Counted from the first letter of the stretch, positions 1-9,254 are shown. The stretch: 64,000 nucleotides of DNA from Psychrobacter alimentarius (GCF_001606025.1 NZ_CP014945.1:2356001-2420000), one strand, 5' to 3'. Translations and numbers: made by a program. The notes: a model not told the origin generated them from the sequence alone.

Positions 1-130
1 TATCGCCTCATTGTGTATGCCTGCACTGCTTGCAGTGTATCAGGAAACCTGCCGAGGTGATGACGCATCCGCCCTGAACTTCACGGTTCATGGGTCACCA
101 TCTTACGGCGGCACTTCGGTTGTTCTATTC
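1..130 (+). ncRNA. ssrS: 6S RNA, 3' portion (5' part outside window)
   Basis: The sequence matches the layout of the 3' half of enterobacterial 6S RNA from memory. It has an apical hairpin (CTGCACTGCTTGCAG, 20-34), then a CCTGAAC...GGTTCA...GGGT block (73-96), then TTACGGCGGCACTTCGG (103-119), which parallels the CTGCGGCGGCATCTCGG closing strand of the E. coli RNA. 6S RNA binds sigma70 RNA polymerase holoenzyme as an open-promoter mimic in stationary phase. The 5' strand of the closing stem must lie before position 1, so the stem pairing cannot be verified here. The 3' end is approximate. Confidence 0.72.
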
Positions 131-190
131 GGTTCGTCATTGATTTGTTTATAAATGCATATTTGTAGAAAATTAATAGCCACCAATCAA

Positions 191-225
191 AAACCCCTTT
201 CGCTATAAACGAAAGGGGTTTTTTT
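191..225 (+). terminator. Rho-independent terminator, bidirectional
   Basis: The arms AAACCCCTTTCG and CGAAAGGGGTTT enclose a short loop and are followed by a T run; on the minus strand an A-rich side gives a matching U run. It sits between the 6S RNA and the convergent fxsA gene and could serve both. Confidence 0.9.
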
Positions 226-266
226 ATGCCAATTTTTTATTTAAAACTTATCAGACCGCTACTATA

Positions 267-875
267 CTATTCATCATTGGCAGACTTTGTGATTTTTTTC
301 ACATCTTTGGGTATATTTTTCGCTGTACCGTCGACGGTTGTATTTTGTTTAAACACATCACCAAATGGATTCTGCTGCTGACCAAATGGACTTTGTTTGT
401 TCATACCACTTGCACCGCCAAATGGGTTTTGGCCACCCATATTACCGAATGGATTTTGACCGCCGCCCATCTGCTTGGCCATCATCTCCATCATTTTTTG
501 CTGATTGTTCATCACATAGTTATTGGCCACGTCTTTTAGTTTCTTTTGTACTGGTGGTAAGACCACCAATAAGGCAATAAGGTCACTAAGCACACCTGGA
601 ATCAGTAACAAAATACCTGCCGCAGCCATGGCCACACTTTTCATCATGGTAGATTCTTGTGGACGCATTGCAGGATTCATCATGCCGCCAGCTTTCATTT
701 GCTGCGCCATTGGATTAAGGGATGCCATGCCTTTACGAATGAGTGAAATACCGATGACTGCAGCGATAATAAACCATATGAAAACCCACCAGCCACTTAT
801 AAATTGTGCAAGTAAATACCACAATAGCATTTCGATAATAAACCAAACGATGGCAATACCAACTATCTGACCCAT
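267..875 (-). CDS. fxsA: FxsA family membrane protein
   Basis: This is a 202-residue protein. It begins with two hydrophobic segments (about residues 5-25 and 28-46, containing a TAVIG-like AAVIGISLIRKG turn), then a third around 83-107 (IPGVLSDLIALLVVLPPVQK), which is the FxsA (SuppF) layout. The C-terminal third is rich in Gly, Met, Asn, Gln and Phe (repeated NPFG units around 141-172) and is probably disordered and cytoplasmic. In E. coli FxsA overexpression relieves F-plasmid exclusion of phage T7; the native role is unknown. It is a single gene facing the 6S RNA. The family call is firm, the function is not. Confidence 0.85.
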   Translation of the reverse strand: MGQIVGIAIVWFIIEMLLWYLLAQFISGWWVFIWFIIAAVIGISLIRKGMASLNPMAQQMKAGGMMNPAMRPQESTMMKSVAMAAAGILLLIPGVLSDLIALLVVLPPVQKKLKDVANNYVMNNQQKMMEMMAKQMGGGQNPFGNMGGQNPFGGASGMNKQSPFGQQQNPFGDVFKQNTTVDGTAKNIPKDVKKITKSANDE

Positions 876-1028
876 AAAGTGTCGTCCTATAAAATAAAAA
901 CCAATAAATTAAGTGCCATACAAATTAAAATGGCTAACATATGATGTATATGGGGATTGATTGCTATACTATCAAACTTACGGCTTATTTTTAAGCCATA
1001 AAACAAAATGTAAGTAAGACGGAAGACT

Positions 1029-1613
1029 ATGGCAATTATTATCGGTATTGATCCCGGTTCACGTATGACAGGTTATGGCATTGTTCAGCAAACTGGCGAT
1101 AAGCTAACCTATATTGATGCAGGTACGATTCGCACAGACACTAAAGAGATGCCCGAGCGCCTTAAACGCATTTTTAATGGTTTAACGCGTATTACTCAGC
1201 ATCATCTAAAATATGCGGATGAGCCAATTTATACGGCTATTGAGCAAGTATTTATGGCAGAGAACCCTGACTCTGCGCTTAAGCTTGGTCAGGCACGAGG
1301 TGCTGCCATTGCAGCCATGGTAGCCCTAGATTTAGAAGTTTCAGAGTATACGGCGCGCCAAATCAAGCAAGCGGTTTGTGGTTATGGCGCGGCCGCCAAA
1401 GAGCAGGTACAAGAGATGGTTTGTCGAATACTGTCTTTAGACGTAGTGCCACAAGCGGATGCCGCAGATGGACTTGCCTGCGCAATCTGTCATGCGCATT
1501 CCAGTCATTCGATGAATAAGTTGATACTTAATAGTGCGATGCGTGGACGCGGGGCTTCTAAGAAAAAAGGACGCTGGCGTTTGACTGAAGAAGATCTCGG
1601 CAATCTGCGATAA
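1029..1613 (+). CDS. ruvC: Crossover junction endodeoxyribonuclease RuvC
   Basis: RuvC cuts Holliday junctions symmetrically at the end of homologous recombination, working with the RuvAB branch-migration motor. The 194-residue protein has the RNase H-like fold signatures: [13 protein letters not shown] at the N-terminus with acidic residue D8, E72 in AIEQVFM, and D144/D147 in [10 protein letters not shown]. These correspond to the four catalytic carboxylates. The conserved [11 protein letters not shown] helix is present. A lysine/arginine-rich tail ([12 protein letters not shown]) extends a little beyond E. coli length. ruvA and ruvB are not adjacent. The gene has its own terminator. Confidence 0.97.
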   Translation: MAIIIGIDPGSRMTGYGIVQQTGDKLTYIDAGTIRTDTKEMPERLKRIFNGLTRITQHHLKYADEPIYTAIEQVFMAENPDSALKLGQARGAAIAAMVALDLEVSEYTARQIKQAVCGYGAAAKEQVQEMVCRILSLDVVPQADAADGLACAICHAHSSHSMNKLILNSAMRGRGASKKKGRWRLTEEDLGNLR

Positions 1614-1627
1614 AAGCCTGTCACCAT

Positions 1628-1658
1628 AAAAAAAACGCGCTACTAGGCGCGTTTTTTT
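1628..1658 (+). terminator. Rho-independent terminator after ruvC
   Basis: An ACGCGC / GCGCGT stem is flanked by an A run on the left and a T run on the right. It can work in both directions and so may also end the convergent lipoprotein gene downstream. Confidence 0.88.
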
Positions 1659-1705
1659 ATTCTAAATATGATAAGTGTAGTAGAGAATAGACTGGCCAAA
1701 TATTT

Positions 1706-2659
1706 TTACTCAGCGACTGCACTTTCAATCACAGCGTCCAATACATAAGCATACGCCTCACTTGGTGCCTCTAGACGGTTATCATTTGCAGCAGTATTTG
1801 TGTCCGCATCTAAAGCATAACGCTGTATGCGTAGCACTTCGTCATGCTTACCATCCGGCTGATAACCATCAATAACGCCAGCAAATGGCGCCCACTGCCC
1901 TTCACTACTCTTAATTCCCTGATTATCATAGGTAATGGGTTTGACTTGCAAACACATCTCAGAAGTAGTGTCATTACAAGACGTTTTCTTGGCATTCACG
2001 GCCCAAAATACCGTCTCACCTTTACTATTATATTTGGCTTGATCCGTAAGTTGACCTTCCCAAACCAATGTGGTTTCTTCATTCGTGAGCTGAGTCAATA
2101 CTGCCTGTTCTTCTTGAGAAGCATCATTTTTTGTCACTACTATTTGACTATCGCCTTCCATCAGATCAATCAAGCTATTTTCAGCGGCATTCAGATCAGC
2201 ACATAGCATTTTAGTACTCATACTGTCATCAACGCTTAAAACCGACCCTTGTAATTGATAATTGGCACTGATCGTATTACAACCGACGCTATAATTTAAA
2301 GTGTTCTGACCTTGGTACTGATTGAAAGACAGTCTTACTTCATCTTTAACAACTGCCAATTCATTCAGTGGCTGGGACTCATTACCCATGACAGATACAA
2401 GCGTCCATCGATGATCTGATAGAGTAGAGATCATTGCTTGTTCAGCACTTTTATTGTCTGTTATAGGCTCATCAGTCGTTTCATCTGCATCAGACGCCAT
2501 GACCTCATTATCGACCGCTTTAGCATGTTCTGTCTTTTCTTTTTCGTTAGTCGACGTAGAATTTTGACAAGCGCCTAACGCCAAACTTGCTACCAACATA
2601 CTTGGTAATATTCCCAATTTAAAAGACAGTGTCCTAAAAGATAATCTCATAACAGTCAT
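1706..2659 (-). CDS. META and DUF4377 domain lipoprotein
   Basis: The 317-residue product starts with a signal peptide ending in the lipobox LALGAC, so Cys30 is probably lipidated. Residues about 30-75 are an acidic Thr/Asp/Glu linker. Residues about 78-175 match a META (HslJ-like) domain: SDHRWTLVSV, then the VGCNTISANYQL core and a late TKMLCAD Cys. Residues about 195-310 look like DUF4377 (EGQLTDQAKYN, CLQVKPI, WAPFAGVIDGYQP, two Cys). META plus DUF4377 is a known pairing in envelope lipoproteins linked to heat or antibiotic tolerance; the biochemical role is unknown. A start at the Met codon at 2650 is also possible. The gene stands alone. Confidence 0.8.
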   Translation of the reverse strand: MTVMRLSFRTLSFKLGILPSMLVASLALGACQNSTSTNEKEKTEHAKAVDNEVMASDADETTDEPITDNKSAEQAMISTLSDHRWTLVSVMGNESQPLNELAVVKDEVRLSFNQYQGQNTLNYSVGCNTISANYQLQGSVLSVDDSMSTKMLCADLNAAENSLIDLMEGDSQIVVTKNDASQEEQAVLTQLTNEETTLVWEGQLTDQAKYNSKGETVFWAVNAKKTSCNDTTSEMCLQVKPITYDNQGIKSSEGQWAPFAGVIDGYQPDGKHDEVLRIQRYALDADTNTAANDNRLEAPSEAYAYVLDAVIESAVAE

Positions 2660-2928
2660 GCCTTACGATTGCCTTTTTTACAATTTAAACGCTTTATAGT
2701 TCAAGAAAGTGTTATATACACCTTTTCGGGGCGAAACAATCTACTCACTATATCGTTAGTGATTTTTGTCATTGTAACAAAATGTTTGATTTTATAAACA
2801 TATGGTAATGATTCTCTTTACTTTAATTGGCACCACTATCTGTGCAGTCAACTTGAGTAAATCAAGAGTCATTACCATTATGTGAAGATGTGACTTATAA
2901 ATAATTCCAAATAAGTAAATATTTTGTC
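2660..2928. other. AT-rich intergenic region with a long inverted repeat
   Basis: This is the upstream region of the lipoprotein gene, facing the end of a glutathione transferase gene. Near-identical inverted arms lie at 2799-2817 (ACATATGGTAATGATTCT) and 2864-2883 (reverse complement ACATAATGGTAATGACTCT), about 46 nt apart. No T run follows. The TGGTAATGA half-sites could be regulator sites, but no regulator is identified. Confidence 0.5.
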
Positions 2929-3591
2929 TTATTTATTTTCATCTGTGGATTTTGCTTTTGACATGTTTGCAATGCTAAAACGGTCGTTCATTTTCTGATA
3001 AAAACGCGCAAGATTTTCACCTTGAGCATTAGGATCCACTTTGAGTAGTTTGCCAAAATCCAACCCAAGGTATAAAACGATATCAGCGAAACTTAATTGC
3101 TCCCCGACTAAGTACTCACGACCTTCCAAAACCGTTTCAAAATAAGCCAACGCTTTGTTTGAACGTGCAATAGAGGGCGCAACAAACTCTGGCACTTGCT
3201 CAACGCGCTGCGCTTTTGAAGGATGACTGTGTTGAAACGCGAGCATATAGTTATATAGAACTTCAAATTCAGCAATGCGGCGCATTGAGCACACTTGCGC
3301 GCGCTGTACTACATCATTGCCCATCACAGAACGCTCACCATAGACGCGGTCAAGGTATTCGCAAACTGCCTGAGAATCATTGAGTATCGTATTATCGTCC
3401 AACTTCAACACTGGCACTGTCTGCATAGGATTTATCTTAGTAAACGCCTCTGACATCTGCTCATTATTAGCAAAATCAATGTCCACTACATCGATATCAT
3501 CCATGTCATCAACATCAATTCCTTTTGATGCCAATAAAATAAGCGCTTTACGTGGATTGGGTGCTGTACGGGTGATGTATAATTTTTTCAT
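2929..3591 (-). CDS. Glutathione S-transferase family protein
   Basis: The start at 3591 (MKKLYITRTAPNPRK) is preceded by AAGGAG at good spacing and gives 220 residues; a start further upstream would add 14 unlikely residues. The N-terminal thioredoxin-like half carries the cis-proline motif TVPVLKLDD and the glutathione-contacting DSQAVCEYLDRVYG. The C-terminal helical half has LVGEQLSFADIVLYLGLDFG, the N-capping box typical of GSTs. There is an unusual acidic Asp/Val-rich stretch at residues about 27-38. The likely role is glutathione conjugation or stress detoxification; the substrate is unknown. It lies next to a peroxiredoxin on the same strand but is separated from it by a terminator. 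Confidence 0.87.
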   Translation of the reverse strand: MKKLYITRTAPNPRKALILLASKGIDVDDMDDIDVVDIDFANNEQMSEAFTKINPMQTVPVLKLDDNTILNDSQAVCEYLDRVYGERSVMGNDVVQRAQVCSMRRIAEFEVLYNYMLAFQHSHPSKAQRVEQVPEFVAPSIARSNKALAYFETVLEGREYLVGEQLSFADIVLYLGLDFGKLLKVDPNAQGENLARFYQKMNDRFSIANMSKAKSTDENK

Positions 3592-3820
3592 GGAAAACTC
3601 CTTGTAAAATGGAATAAAAAAGCAACTTAGCACGGTTAAATTTTATAGTTTATAGAGAGAATGGATAGTTTCTGATTAGAACCACGATATCTATGTGTCG
3701 ACTCAATGCTTTCAGAGACGAGCTAACAAACAATCAAGCTAACAAAAAATACTGTTCAGATAAAATCCAATGCTCTCGTCATCATAGCAAAACCTTACTA
3801 CCACTTGTTATATGAATAGT

Positions 3821-3851
3821 AAAAAGCCCCATAACATTACGTTATAGGGCT
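3821..3851 (-). terminator. Rho-independent terminator after the peroxiredoxin
   Basis: AGCCCCATAAC and GTTATAGGGCT form an 11-bp stem with one mismatch. The minus-strand product ends in a U-rich run after the stem. It lies just past the stop of the peroxiredoxin gene. Confidence 0.8.
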
Positions 3852-3885
3852 CTATATCTTCAGTAAATATCCATACATACTTGAA

Positions 3886-4524
3886 TTATTTATTAGGCGC
3901 AGGCGTTGTACGTAGATAAGGCTTAATCTCTTTATGGCCTTTCGGATACTTGGCTGCGATGTCTTCGTTTTTTACGCTTGGTGGAATGATCACGTCGTCA
4001 CCATCTTTCCAATCTACTGGCGTTGCGATATTGTACTCATCAGACAATTGTAGCGCATCAATAACGCGAATGATTTCATCAAAGTTACGACCACAGCTGG
4101 CAGGATACGTTAGGGTCAAACGAACCTTTTTGTTTGGATCAATAATAAAGACACTACGCACTGTATGTGTGCTATCCGCATTTGGGTGCATCATATCGTA
4201 CAATTCAGCCACTTCTTTGTTAGGATCAGCGATAATTGGGAAGTTCATCTCAGTACCTTGAGTCTCACCGATGTCACTTGCCCATGCCTTATGATCTTCT
4301 AGGCTATCGACAGAGATACAAATCGGCTTAACATTGCGCTTTTGGAACTCGCCATTTAATGCAGCTGCACGACCAAGCTCAGTGGTACATACTGGGGTAA
4401 AATCGGCTGGATGTGAGAAGAATACCACCCAGTTGTCACCTGCCCACTCGTGGAAATTGATATTACCTTCTGTAGTCGCAGCATCAAAATTTGGTGCGGT
4501 ATCGCCTAAACGTAAATGTGCCAT
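3886..4524 (-). CDS. 1-Cys peroxiredoxin (Prx6 type)
   Basis: This thiol peroxidase reduces hydrogen peroxide and organic hydroperoxides. The 212-residue protein has the Prx6 layout: LGDTAPNFDA at the start, then SHPADFTPVCTTELG with peroxidatic Cys46, the conserved Arg in the region SCGRNFDEIIRVIDALQ, and the long C-terminal arm ending in KEIKPYLRTTP. The second Cys (in PASCGRN) is in the place usual for the family and is not the canonical 2-Cys resolving position. The gene is monocistronic and has its own terminator; a hairpin lies about 70-100 nt upstream of the start. Confidence 0.93.
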   Translation of the reverse strand: MAHLRLGDTAPNFDAATTEGNINFHEWAGDNWVVFFSHPADFTPVCTTELGRAAALNGEFQKRNVKPICISVDSLEDHKAWASDIGETQGTEMNFPIIADPNKEVAELYDMMHPNADSTHTVRSVFIIDPNKKVRLTLTYPASCGRNFDEIIRVIDALQLSDEYNIATPVDWKDGDDVIIPPSVKNEDIAAKYPKGHKEIKPYLRTTPAPNK

Positions 4525-4594
4525 GCTTTATTCCTTAGCTATGTTGATGAACGCTTCTATCGACACTTGGGCCTCGCGCTCTATTATTATCATC

Positions 4595-4628
4595 GATGTG
4601 CTCAGCTATAAAAAGTGCAGAGCACATC
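4595..4628. repeat. Inverted repeat between peroxiredoxin and PLD-like gene
   Basis: Perfect 9-bp arms GATGTGCTC (4595-4603) and GAGCACATC (4620-4628) enclose a 16-nt loop. There is no T run, so it is not a standard terminator. It may be a weak terminator for the upstream PLD-like gene or an operator or leader structure for the peroxiredoxin gene. Confidence 0.5.
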
Positions 4629-4752
4629 CGTAAAAACTGACTTTATCTTAACAAACTGGTTATGAATGTCTTGTGACGGATTGTAATGCCGTTATTCCCG
4701 TTATACCTAAGCAATAATATTGTTAAAAGTTCAATTCCAATCTGTACAAACC

Positions 4753-5505
4753 TTAAACCACCATACCCGAATCCCATAAACAAAACTCACCAAACTTACC
4801 CTTTTTGCTCGTACCACCAGCGGCACGTCCAGCATCCGTTAACACCAACTCACCCTCCTGCGCTTCTAGATAACCAGCTGCAAGCAGTTTATCATTCAAT
4901 TCTTGCGTCTTAAAGCCGAGTTCTTTAGCAAGCTTGGCTGTCGTCAGTTTTGAATAGTTAGGCGTGGTTTCGATTGTGGGCGCAGTTGACATCACTGGCG
5001 ACTGAGACGTCGTGCTTGCTGTCTTAGTGTTAGAGTCAGGTTTGCTTTCAGACTCACTCACTTTTTCTAACGACATTCTGACTTCATCACTGATACGAAT
5101 AATACGCTGGGCTTCTTCGTAAGTATCGGCATAGAGCTTGGCGTCATCATTGCGATAAATCAGTACACCCATTTCATTGTTATTGACCTGACTGAATTCA
5201 TAAAGGTTCAAACTGGTAATGATGCATTCGTTTTCATTCAAATAACATTTAGCATGCAAGTTTTTGCAAAAACTGGTACGGATAAACGTTAGATTTTTTA
5301 GCCAGTTTATTTCTTCAGGATGTAAGTCATTTTTGCCATAGACGATGCGAATATCTATTTTCAAACGATTGCGGTCTTCAAGCAACTCTTTGATACGCTC
5401 ATTCAGCTTAAGGTAAGGACTAATAATAATCAATCTGTCAGACGCATTTTTAATCAATTCTTCTAAATGGTAAGTCGTCCCACTGCTGTTCAAAAACTTT
5501 GCCAT
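4753..5505 (-). CDS. Phospholipase D-like domain protein, single HKD-type motif
   Basis: The start at 5505 (MAKFLNSSGTTYH) follows GAGGAA and gives 250 residues. Residues about 10-135 match a PLD-like phosphodiesterase half: LIIISPYLKL, a conserved YGKND, then NLHAKCYLNENECIITSLNL. The catalytic-type motif is H84-x-K86, with Glu in place of the usual later Asp, and with the SxN that follows. Only one motif is present, so an active enzyme would need to dimerise, as Nuc-type nucleases do. Residues about 135-175 are a Ser/Thr-rich linker. The C-terminal ~65 residues look like a small winged-helix module (LAKELGFKTQELNDKLLAAG). Function unknown; a nuclease or membrane-repair role is possible. Confidence 0.72.
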   Translation of the reverse strand: MAKFLNSSGTTYHLEELIKNASDRLIIISPYLKLNERIKELLEDRNRLKIDIRIVYGKNDLHPEEINWLKNLTFIRTSFCKNLHAKCYLNENECIITSLNLYEFSQVNNNEMGVLIYRNDDAKLYADTYEEAQRIIRISDEVRMSLEKVSESESKPDSNTKTASTTSQSPVMSTAPTIETTPNYSKLTTAKLAKELGFKTQELNDKLLAAGYLEAQEGELVLTDAGRAAGGTSKKGKFGEFCLWDSGMVV

Positions 5506-5551
5506 GCTTATTTCCTCAAAGATTACTGTCAATAATTTTATCATTGTCCAC

Positions 5552-5586
5552 AAAAAAGCCCATTCCTAGCGTACTAGAAACGGGCT
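5552..5586 (-). terminator. Rho-independent terminator after glnS
   Basis: The arms AGCCCATTCCTAG and CTAGAAACGGGCT pair with two mismatches around a CGTA loop and lead into a U run on the minus strand, about 60 nt past the glnS stop. Confidence 0.8.
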
Positions 5587-5646
5587 GGTTTGCAAACTAC
5601 TATTGTTCAGTATTTTCTTAAAATATACTCTGAGCCATCTGCTACA

Positions 5647-7386
5647 TTAAGCAGGCTTATAAGTGTCACGTAAGCTTACGATTTGATTAAATACGGGCTT
5701 ATCACTGGTATGATCCTCGCTATCAGCGATAAAGTAGCCTTCACGCTCAAACTGGAAACGCGTGCCAGCTTCAGCATTCGCTAATGATGGCTCAACCACT
5801 GCTTGTAGCTCAGTCATTGAGTTCGGATTGAGCGCTTGATGTAAATCGCTCACACTACCTGGGTCTTCCACATTAAATAGTTGCTCGTACATACGTACGG
5901 TTGCAGGCACACCTTGGCTCGCTGATACCCAATGAATGACGCCTTTGACTTTACGACCTTCAGGATTGTTACCCAACGTCGCAGGATCAATCGTTGCTTT
6001 TAACTCAACGATATTGCCATTGTCATCTGTAATATGTTCGGTCACTGCCAATACATAGGTATTACGCAAACGAATTTCTGGTTTCTCTGGTGATAAGCGC
6101 TTATAACCTGCGGGTGGTTCAATCTCGTAATCGCCTTGGTCAATATATAAAGTTTCAGTGAAAGGTATTTCACGTTCGCCCATATCGACGTTAGGATGAT
6201 TCGGCTGAGTTAACCAAAGAGTTTGCGCAGCATCATCGAAGCGTGCATTGACGCTCTCAGCTTTTTGCGACTCCCACTCACTGACCGCTTCTGCAAAGTT
6301 AGTGATCGTCACTTTTAATGGCTTTAACACCGCCATCCCGCGTGCTGTCGTGGTTTCTAGTGACTGACGAACGCTAAATTCTAACGAGCGAAAATCGACG
6401 ACGCTATCAGATTTGGTCACACCGACGCGATCACAAAAATCTCGTAGACCTTCTGCCGTATAGCCTCGGCGGCGCATACCAGCGATGGTCGGCATACGTG
6501 GATCATCCCAGCCGCTGACGATGCCTTCGTCGACCAATTGTTTTAATTTGCGCTTACTGGTCATCGTATGATCGACATTTAAGCGGCTAAACTCATACTG
6601 ATGCGGGGCCACGTCAAAGCCAATTTTTGCAATCACCCAATCATAAAAAGGACGGTGATCTTCAAACTCTAGCGTGCATAACGAATGGGTAATACCTTCA
6701 ATGGCATCAGACAGCGGATGAGCAAAATCATACATGGGGTAGATGCACCACTTATCACCCGTTTGATGATGCGATTGATGCATGACACGGTAGATAACAG
6801 GGTCACGCAAGTTCATGTTTGGGCTTGCCATATCAATTTTGGCACGCAAAACTGCTTTGCCTTCCGCATATTTGCCTTCTTTCATGTCGTTAAAGAGTGT
6901 TAAATTGTCTGCAACACTGGCATCACGTTGGGGCGAAGGCGTTCCGGCTTCACTAAACGAGCCACGGTTCTCTTTAATCTGCTCAGGTGATTGCAAGTCT
7001 ACATACGCATCGCCTTGCTCAATCAGCTGCACAGCCCATGCATATAACTGATCAAAATAGCTTGACGCATGATACGCTTCTCCCACCCAGTCAAAACCCA
7101 ACCACTTAACATCACTTTCAATGTTATCAATATAATCTTGCTTTTCTGCGGTTGGATTGGTGTCATCAAAACGCAAATTACATACACCGCCGAACTCTTC
7201 TGCCACGCCGAAGTTCAGACAGATAGATTTTACATGACCAAGATGCAAGTAGCCATTTGGCTCAGGCGGAAAGCGGGTCACGATTTGCTGGTATTTTTGC
7301 GCATTGACATCGTCACGAATGATATTACGAATAAAGTCGTTTTTTTGTTCATCTTTTTGTACGGGGTTACTTGAGTGCTCACTCAT
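5647..7386 (-). CDS. glnS: Glutamine--tRNA ligase (GlnRS)
   Basis: GlnRS charges tRNA-Gln with glutamine. The 579-residue protein is of normal length for the bacterial enzyme. The class I HIGH-type motif is PPEPNGYLHLGHVKS near residue 41, and the KMSKS-type motif is MTSKRKL near residue 275. The conserved GQ(N)-type LRFDDTNPTAEKQDY and WCIYPMYDFAHPLSDAIEGI (tRNA and glutamine site) are present. The C-terminal half is the anticodon-binding double beta barrel (DQGDYEIEPPAGYKRLSPEKPE). Presence of GlnRS means that tRNA-Gln need not be charged through GatCAB in this organism. It is monocistronic. Confidence 0.97.
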   Translation of the reverse strand: MSEHSSNPVQKDEQKNDFIRNIIRDDVNAQKYQQIVTRFPPEPNGYLHLGHVKSICLNFGVAEEFGGVCNLRFDDTNPTAEKQDYIDNIESDVKWLGFDWVGEAYHASSYFDQLYAWAVQLIEQGDAYVDLQSPEQIKENRGSFSEAGTPSPQRDASVADNLTLFNDMKEGKYAEGKAVLRAKIDMASPNMNLRDPVIYRVMHQSHHQTGDKWCIYPMYDFAHPLSDAIEGITHSLCTLEFEDHRPFYDWVIAKIGFDVAPHQYEFSRLNVDHTMTSKRKLKQLVDEGIVSGWDDPRMPTIAGMRRRGYTAEGLRDFCDRVGVTKSDSVVDFRSLEFSVRQSLETTTARGMAVLKPLKVTITNFAEAVSEWESQKAESVNARFDDAAQTLWLTQPNHPNVDMGEREIPFTETLYIDQGDYEIEPPAGYKRLSPEKPEIRLRNTYVLAVTEHITDDNGNIVELKATIDPATLGNNPEGRKVKGVIHWVSASQGVPATVRMYEQLFNVEDPGSVSDLHQALNPNSMTELQAVVEPSLANAEAGTRFQFEREGYFIADSEDHTSDKPVFNQIVSLRDTYKPA

Positions 7387-7719
7387 GGGGTATTGCTCCT
7401 AACGCAAATTGTCAATTCATGACACGTGCCATTACGCATCATGGAAAAGTCGAATCAAACTTTTGGCTAAAAAATAAAATGGTAATGAAAAGTTGAGCCA
7501 TAAAAACAGTGGGTTATAAAACCGCACTATTTGCTCGCATGATGGTCGGAAATGTATAAAGTTGCGTTATTCTATCAGCTTTTGCAAAGGCATTAACAGC
7601 CTGATACATGACACAGGATAAAAAAGCCGTTAGACTACCCATGACTTTTTATCAACCAACTTTTTAACCACCACTTGACAGTGCCATTTAAGGTACTGCA
7701 ATTAAAAAAGGAATATCTC

Positions 7720-8235
7720 ATGGTAGACATGCCACCAGTAGTAGAACTTGACACCAATATGGGTGCAATCGTTATCGAACTCAATGAAGAAAAAGCGCCA
7801 AAGACGGTAGAAAACTTTTTAAACTATGTAAAATCAGGTCAATATGACGGTACGATTTTCCATCGCATCATTGATGGTTTCATGATTCAAGGCGGCGGAA
7901 TGGACGCTGAAATGAATGAAAAGCCAACCAATGCGCCTATCGAAAACGAAGCGGACAATGGCCTAAAGAACGATAAAGGCACTATCGCAATGGCACGTAC
8001 GCAAGATCCGCATTCAGCCACTAGCCAGTTCTTTATCAACGTAAAAGACAATGACTTCCTAAACCATTCTGGCAAAAATATGCAAGGTTGGGGCTATACT
8101 GTATTTGGTAAAGTCACAAGCGGTATGGATGTGATTGAAAAGATGAGAAGCGTACCAACGGGTCGTTTTGGCATGCATGCTGATGTGCCAAAAGAGCCAG
8201 TCGTTATTAACTCAGCGACTATCGTTACTCAGTAA
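7720..8235 (+). CDS. ppiB: Peptidyl-prolyl cis-trans isomerase, cyclophilin type (PpiB-like)
   Basis: The start at 7720 ([10 protein letters not shown]) follows AAAAAGGA and gives 171 residues. Cyclophilin signatures are present in order: [20 protein letters not shown] with the catalytic-type Arg, [29 protein letters not shown] and the final [15 protein letters not shown]. No signal peptide is seen, so it should be the cytoplasmic form that catalyses prolyl isomerisation during folding. The Trp of the cyclosporin site is not obvious, as is common in bacterial PpiB. It lies just upstream of lpxH on the same strand, with a hairpin between them. Confidence 0.95.
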   Translation: MVDMPPVVELDTNMGAIVIELNEEKAPKTVENFLNYVKSGQYDGTIFHRIIDGFMIQGGGMDAEMNEKPTNAPIENEADNGLKNDKGTIAMARTQDPHSATSQFFINVKDNDFLNHSGKNMQGWGYTVFGKVTSGMDVIEKMRSVPTGRFGMHADVPKEPVVINSATIVTQ

Positions 8236-8275
8236 TAGTTATTTAGTAGCAGCGGCTTAGCCACTGTGAATTCAT

Positions 8276-8310
8276 GAGTATTACTCAATAAAGCTTGTTG
8301 GGTAATACTC
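8276..8310 (+). repeat. Intergenic hairpin between ppiB and lpxH
   Basis: GAGTATTACTCA and TGGGTAATACTC pair over 12 positions with one mismatch around an 11-nt loop. It lacks a T run, so it may be a processing or mRNA-stabilising hairpin, not a terminator. Confidence 0.5.
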
Positions 8311-8341
8311 GTTATCCGATAAGTTATAAGGACCCAGATAA

Positions 8342-9199
8342 ATGCAAAGTTTTAATCATTTAATCACGACCCGACCTCATGAGGTACGGCAAGTTTTGAT
8401 TAGCGACCTGCATTTATCGTTAGATGAGCCTGCCTTAGTGCAGGCTTTTTTGGCACTGCTTGATGACTGCCTTGCTCTGCCCGCGCTCAAACGCTTATTC
8501 ATTTTAGGTGATTGGTTTGAGGTATGGCTGGGTGATGATGTGTATCTGTCCCTATTAAAAGAGAAAAGGTCAGATGAGGCACGTCAAGGGCATTGGTTGA
8601 CGCCCCTTATCATTAAGTTAAAACAATTGCGCATACAGGGCTGTGAGATACTGGTTATGCATGGCAATCGTGATTTTCTATTGGGTCGAGGGTTTTGTCA
8701 TTTATTCGGTGGTGAGTTGATTGAAGAGCCTTATAACTTAACAGTCGGACATCAAAACTATCGCTTAGAACATGGCGATGCCTTGTGTACTGATGATAAA
8801 AAGTATCAGCTGTTCCGCAAAGTGATGCGTCATCGTATGACACAGTGGTATTTGCTCAATAAACCCTTAGAAAAACGCTTGGCCATCGCGGATAAAATGC
8901 GTAAAAACAGTCAGCAAAATAATGCCAATAAAGCGGCTTATATTATGGATGTTAATGATGATGCAGTCGCTACCGTCATGACAAATAATGATGCCTTACT
9001 ACACGGGCACACCCACAGACCCGCTATTCACCCAATCGCTAATGGTAAAAAACGTTATGTACTTGGTGATTGGCGTCTGCTCGGTAAAGACAAACGTCAA
9101 CCAACAGTCAGTGCCGTTATTGGGGTCATTACTTCGCCACAAAACTCAAACGATGACGCTCAATTTGATCTAATTGAATTTAATTTTAAAATCGTTTAG
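8342..9199 (+). CDS. lpxH: UDP-2,3-diacylglucosamine diphosphatase LpxH
   Basis: LpxH hydrolyses UDP-2,3-diacylglucosamine to lipid X in lipid A synthesis at the inner membrane surface. The 285-residue protein carries the calcineurin-like metallophosphatase motifs in order: SDLHLS, FILGDWFEVW, MHGNRDFLLGRGF, EHGDALC and HGHTHRPA. These supply the two-manganese site. The protein is longer than E. coli LpxH (about 240 residues) because of an insert and a longer C-terminus around residues 245-285. A start at 8342 follows AAGGACC. It ends at a strong terminator. Confidence 0.94.
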   Translation: MQSFNHLITTRPHEVRQVLISDLHLSLDEPALVQAFLALLDDCLALPALKRLFILGDWFEVWLGDDVYLSLLKEKRSDEARQGHWLTPLIIKLKQLRIQGCEILVMHGNRDFLLGRGFCHLFGGELIEEPYNLTVGHQNYRLEHGDALCTDDKKYQLFRKVMRHRMTQWYLLNKPLEKRLAIADKMRKNSQQNNANKAAYIMDVNDDAVATVMTNNDALLHGHTHRPAIHPIANGKKRYVLGDWRLLGKDKRQPTVSAVIGVITSPQNSNDDAQFDLIEFNFKIV

Positions 9200-9254
9200 T
9201 AACGTGCGTTCACTTCAAAATGATTTGCTCTAACACAATTTACTCTAAAATAAA

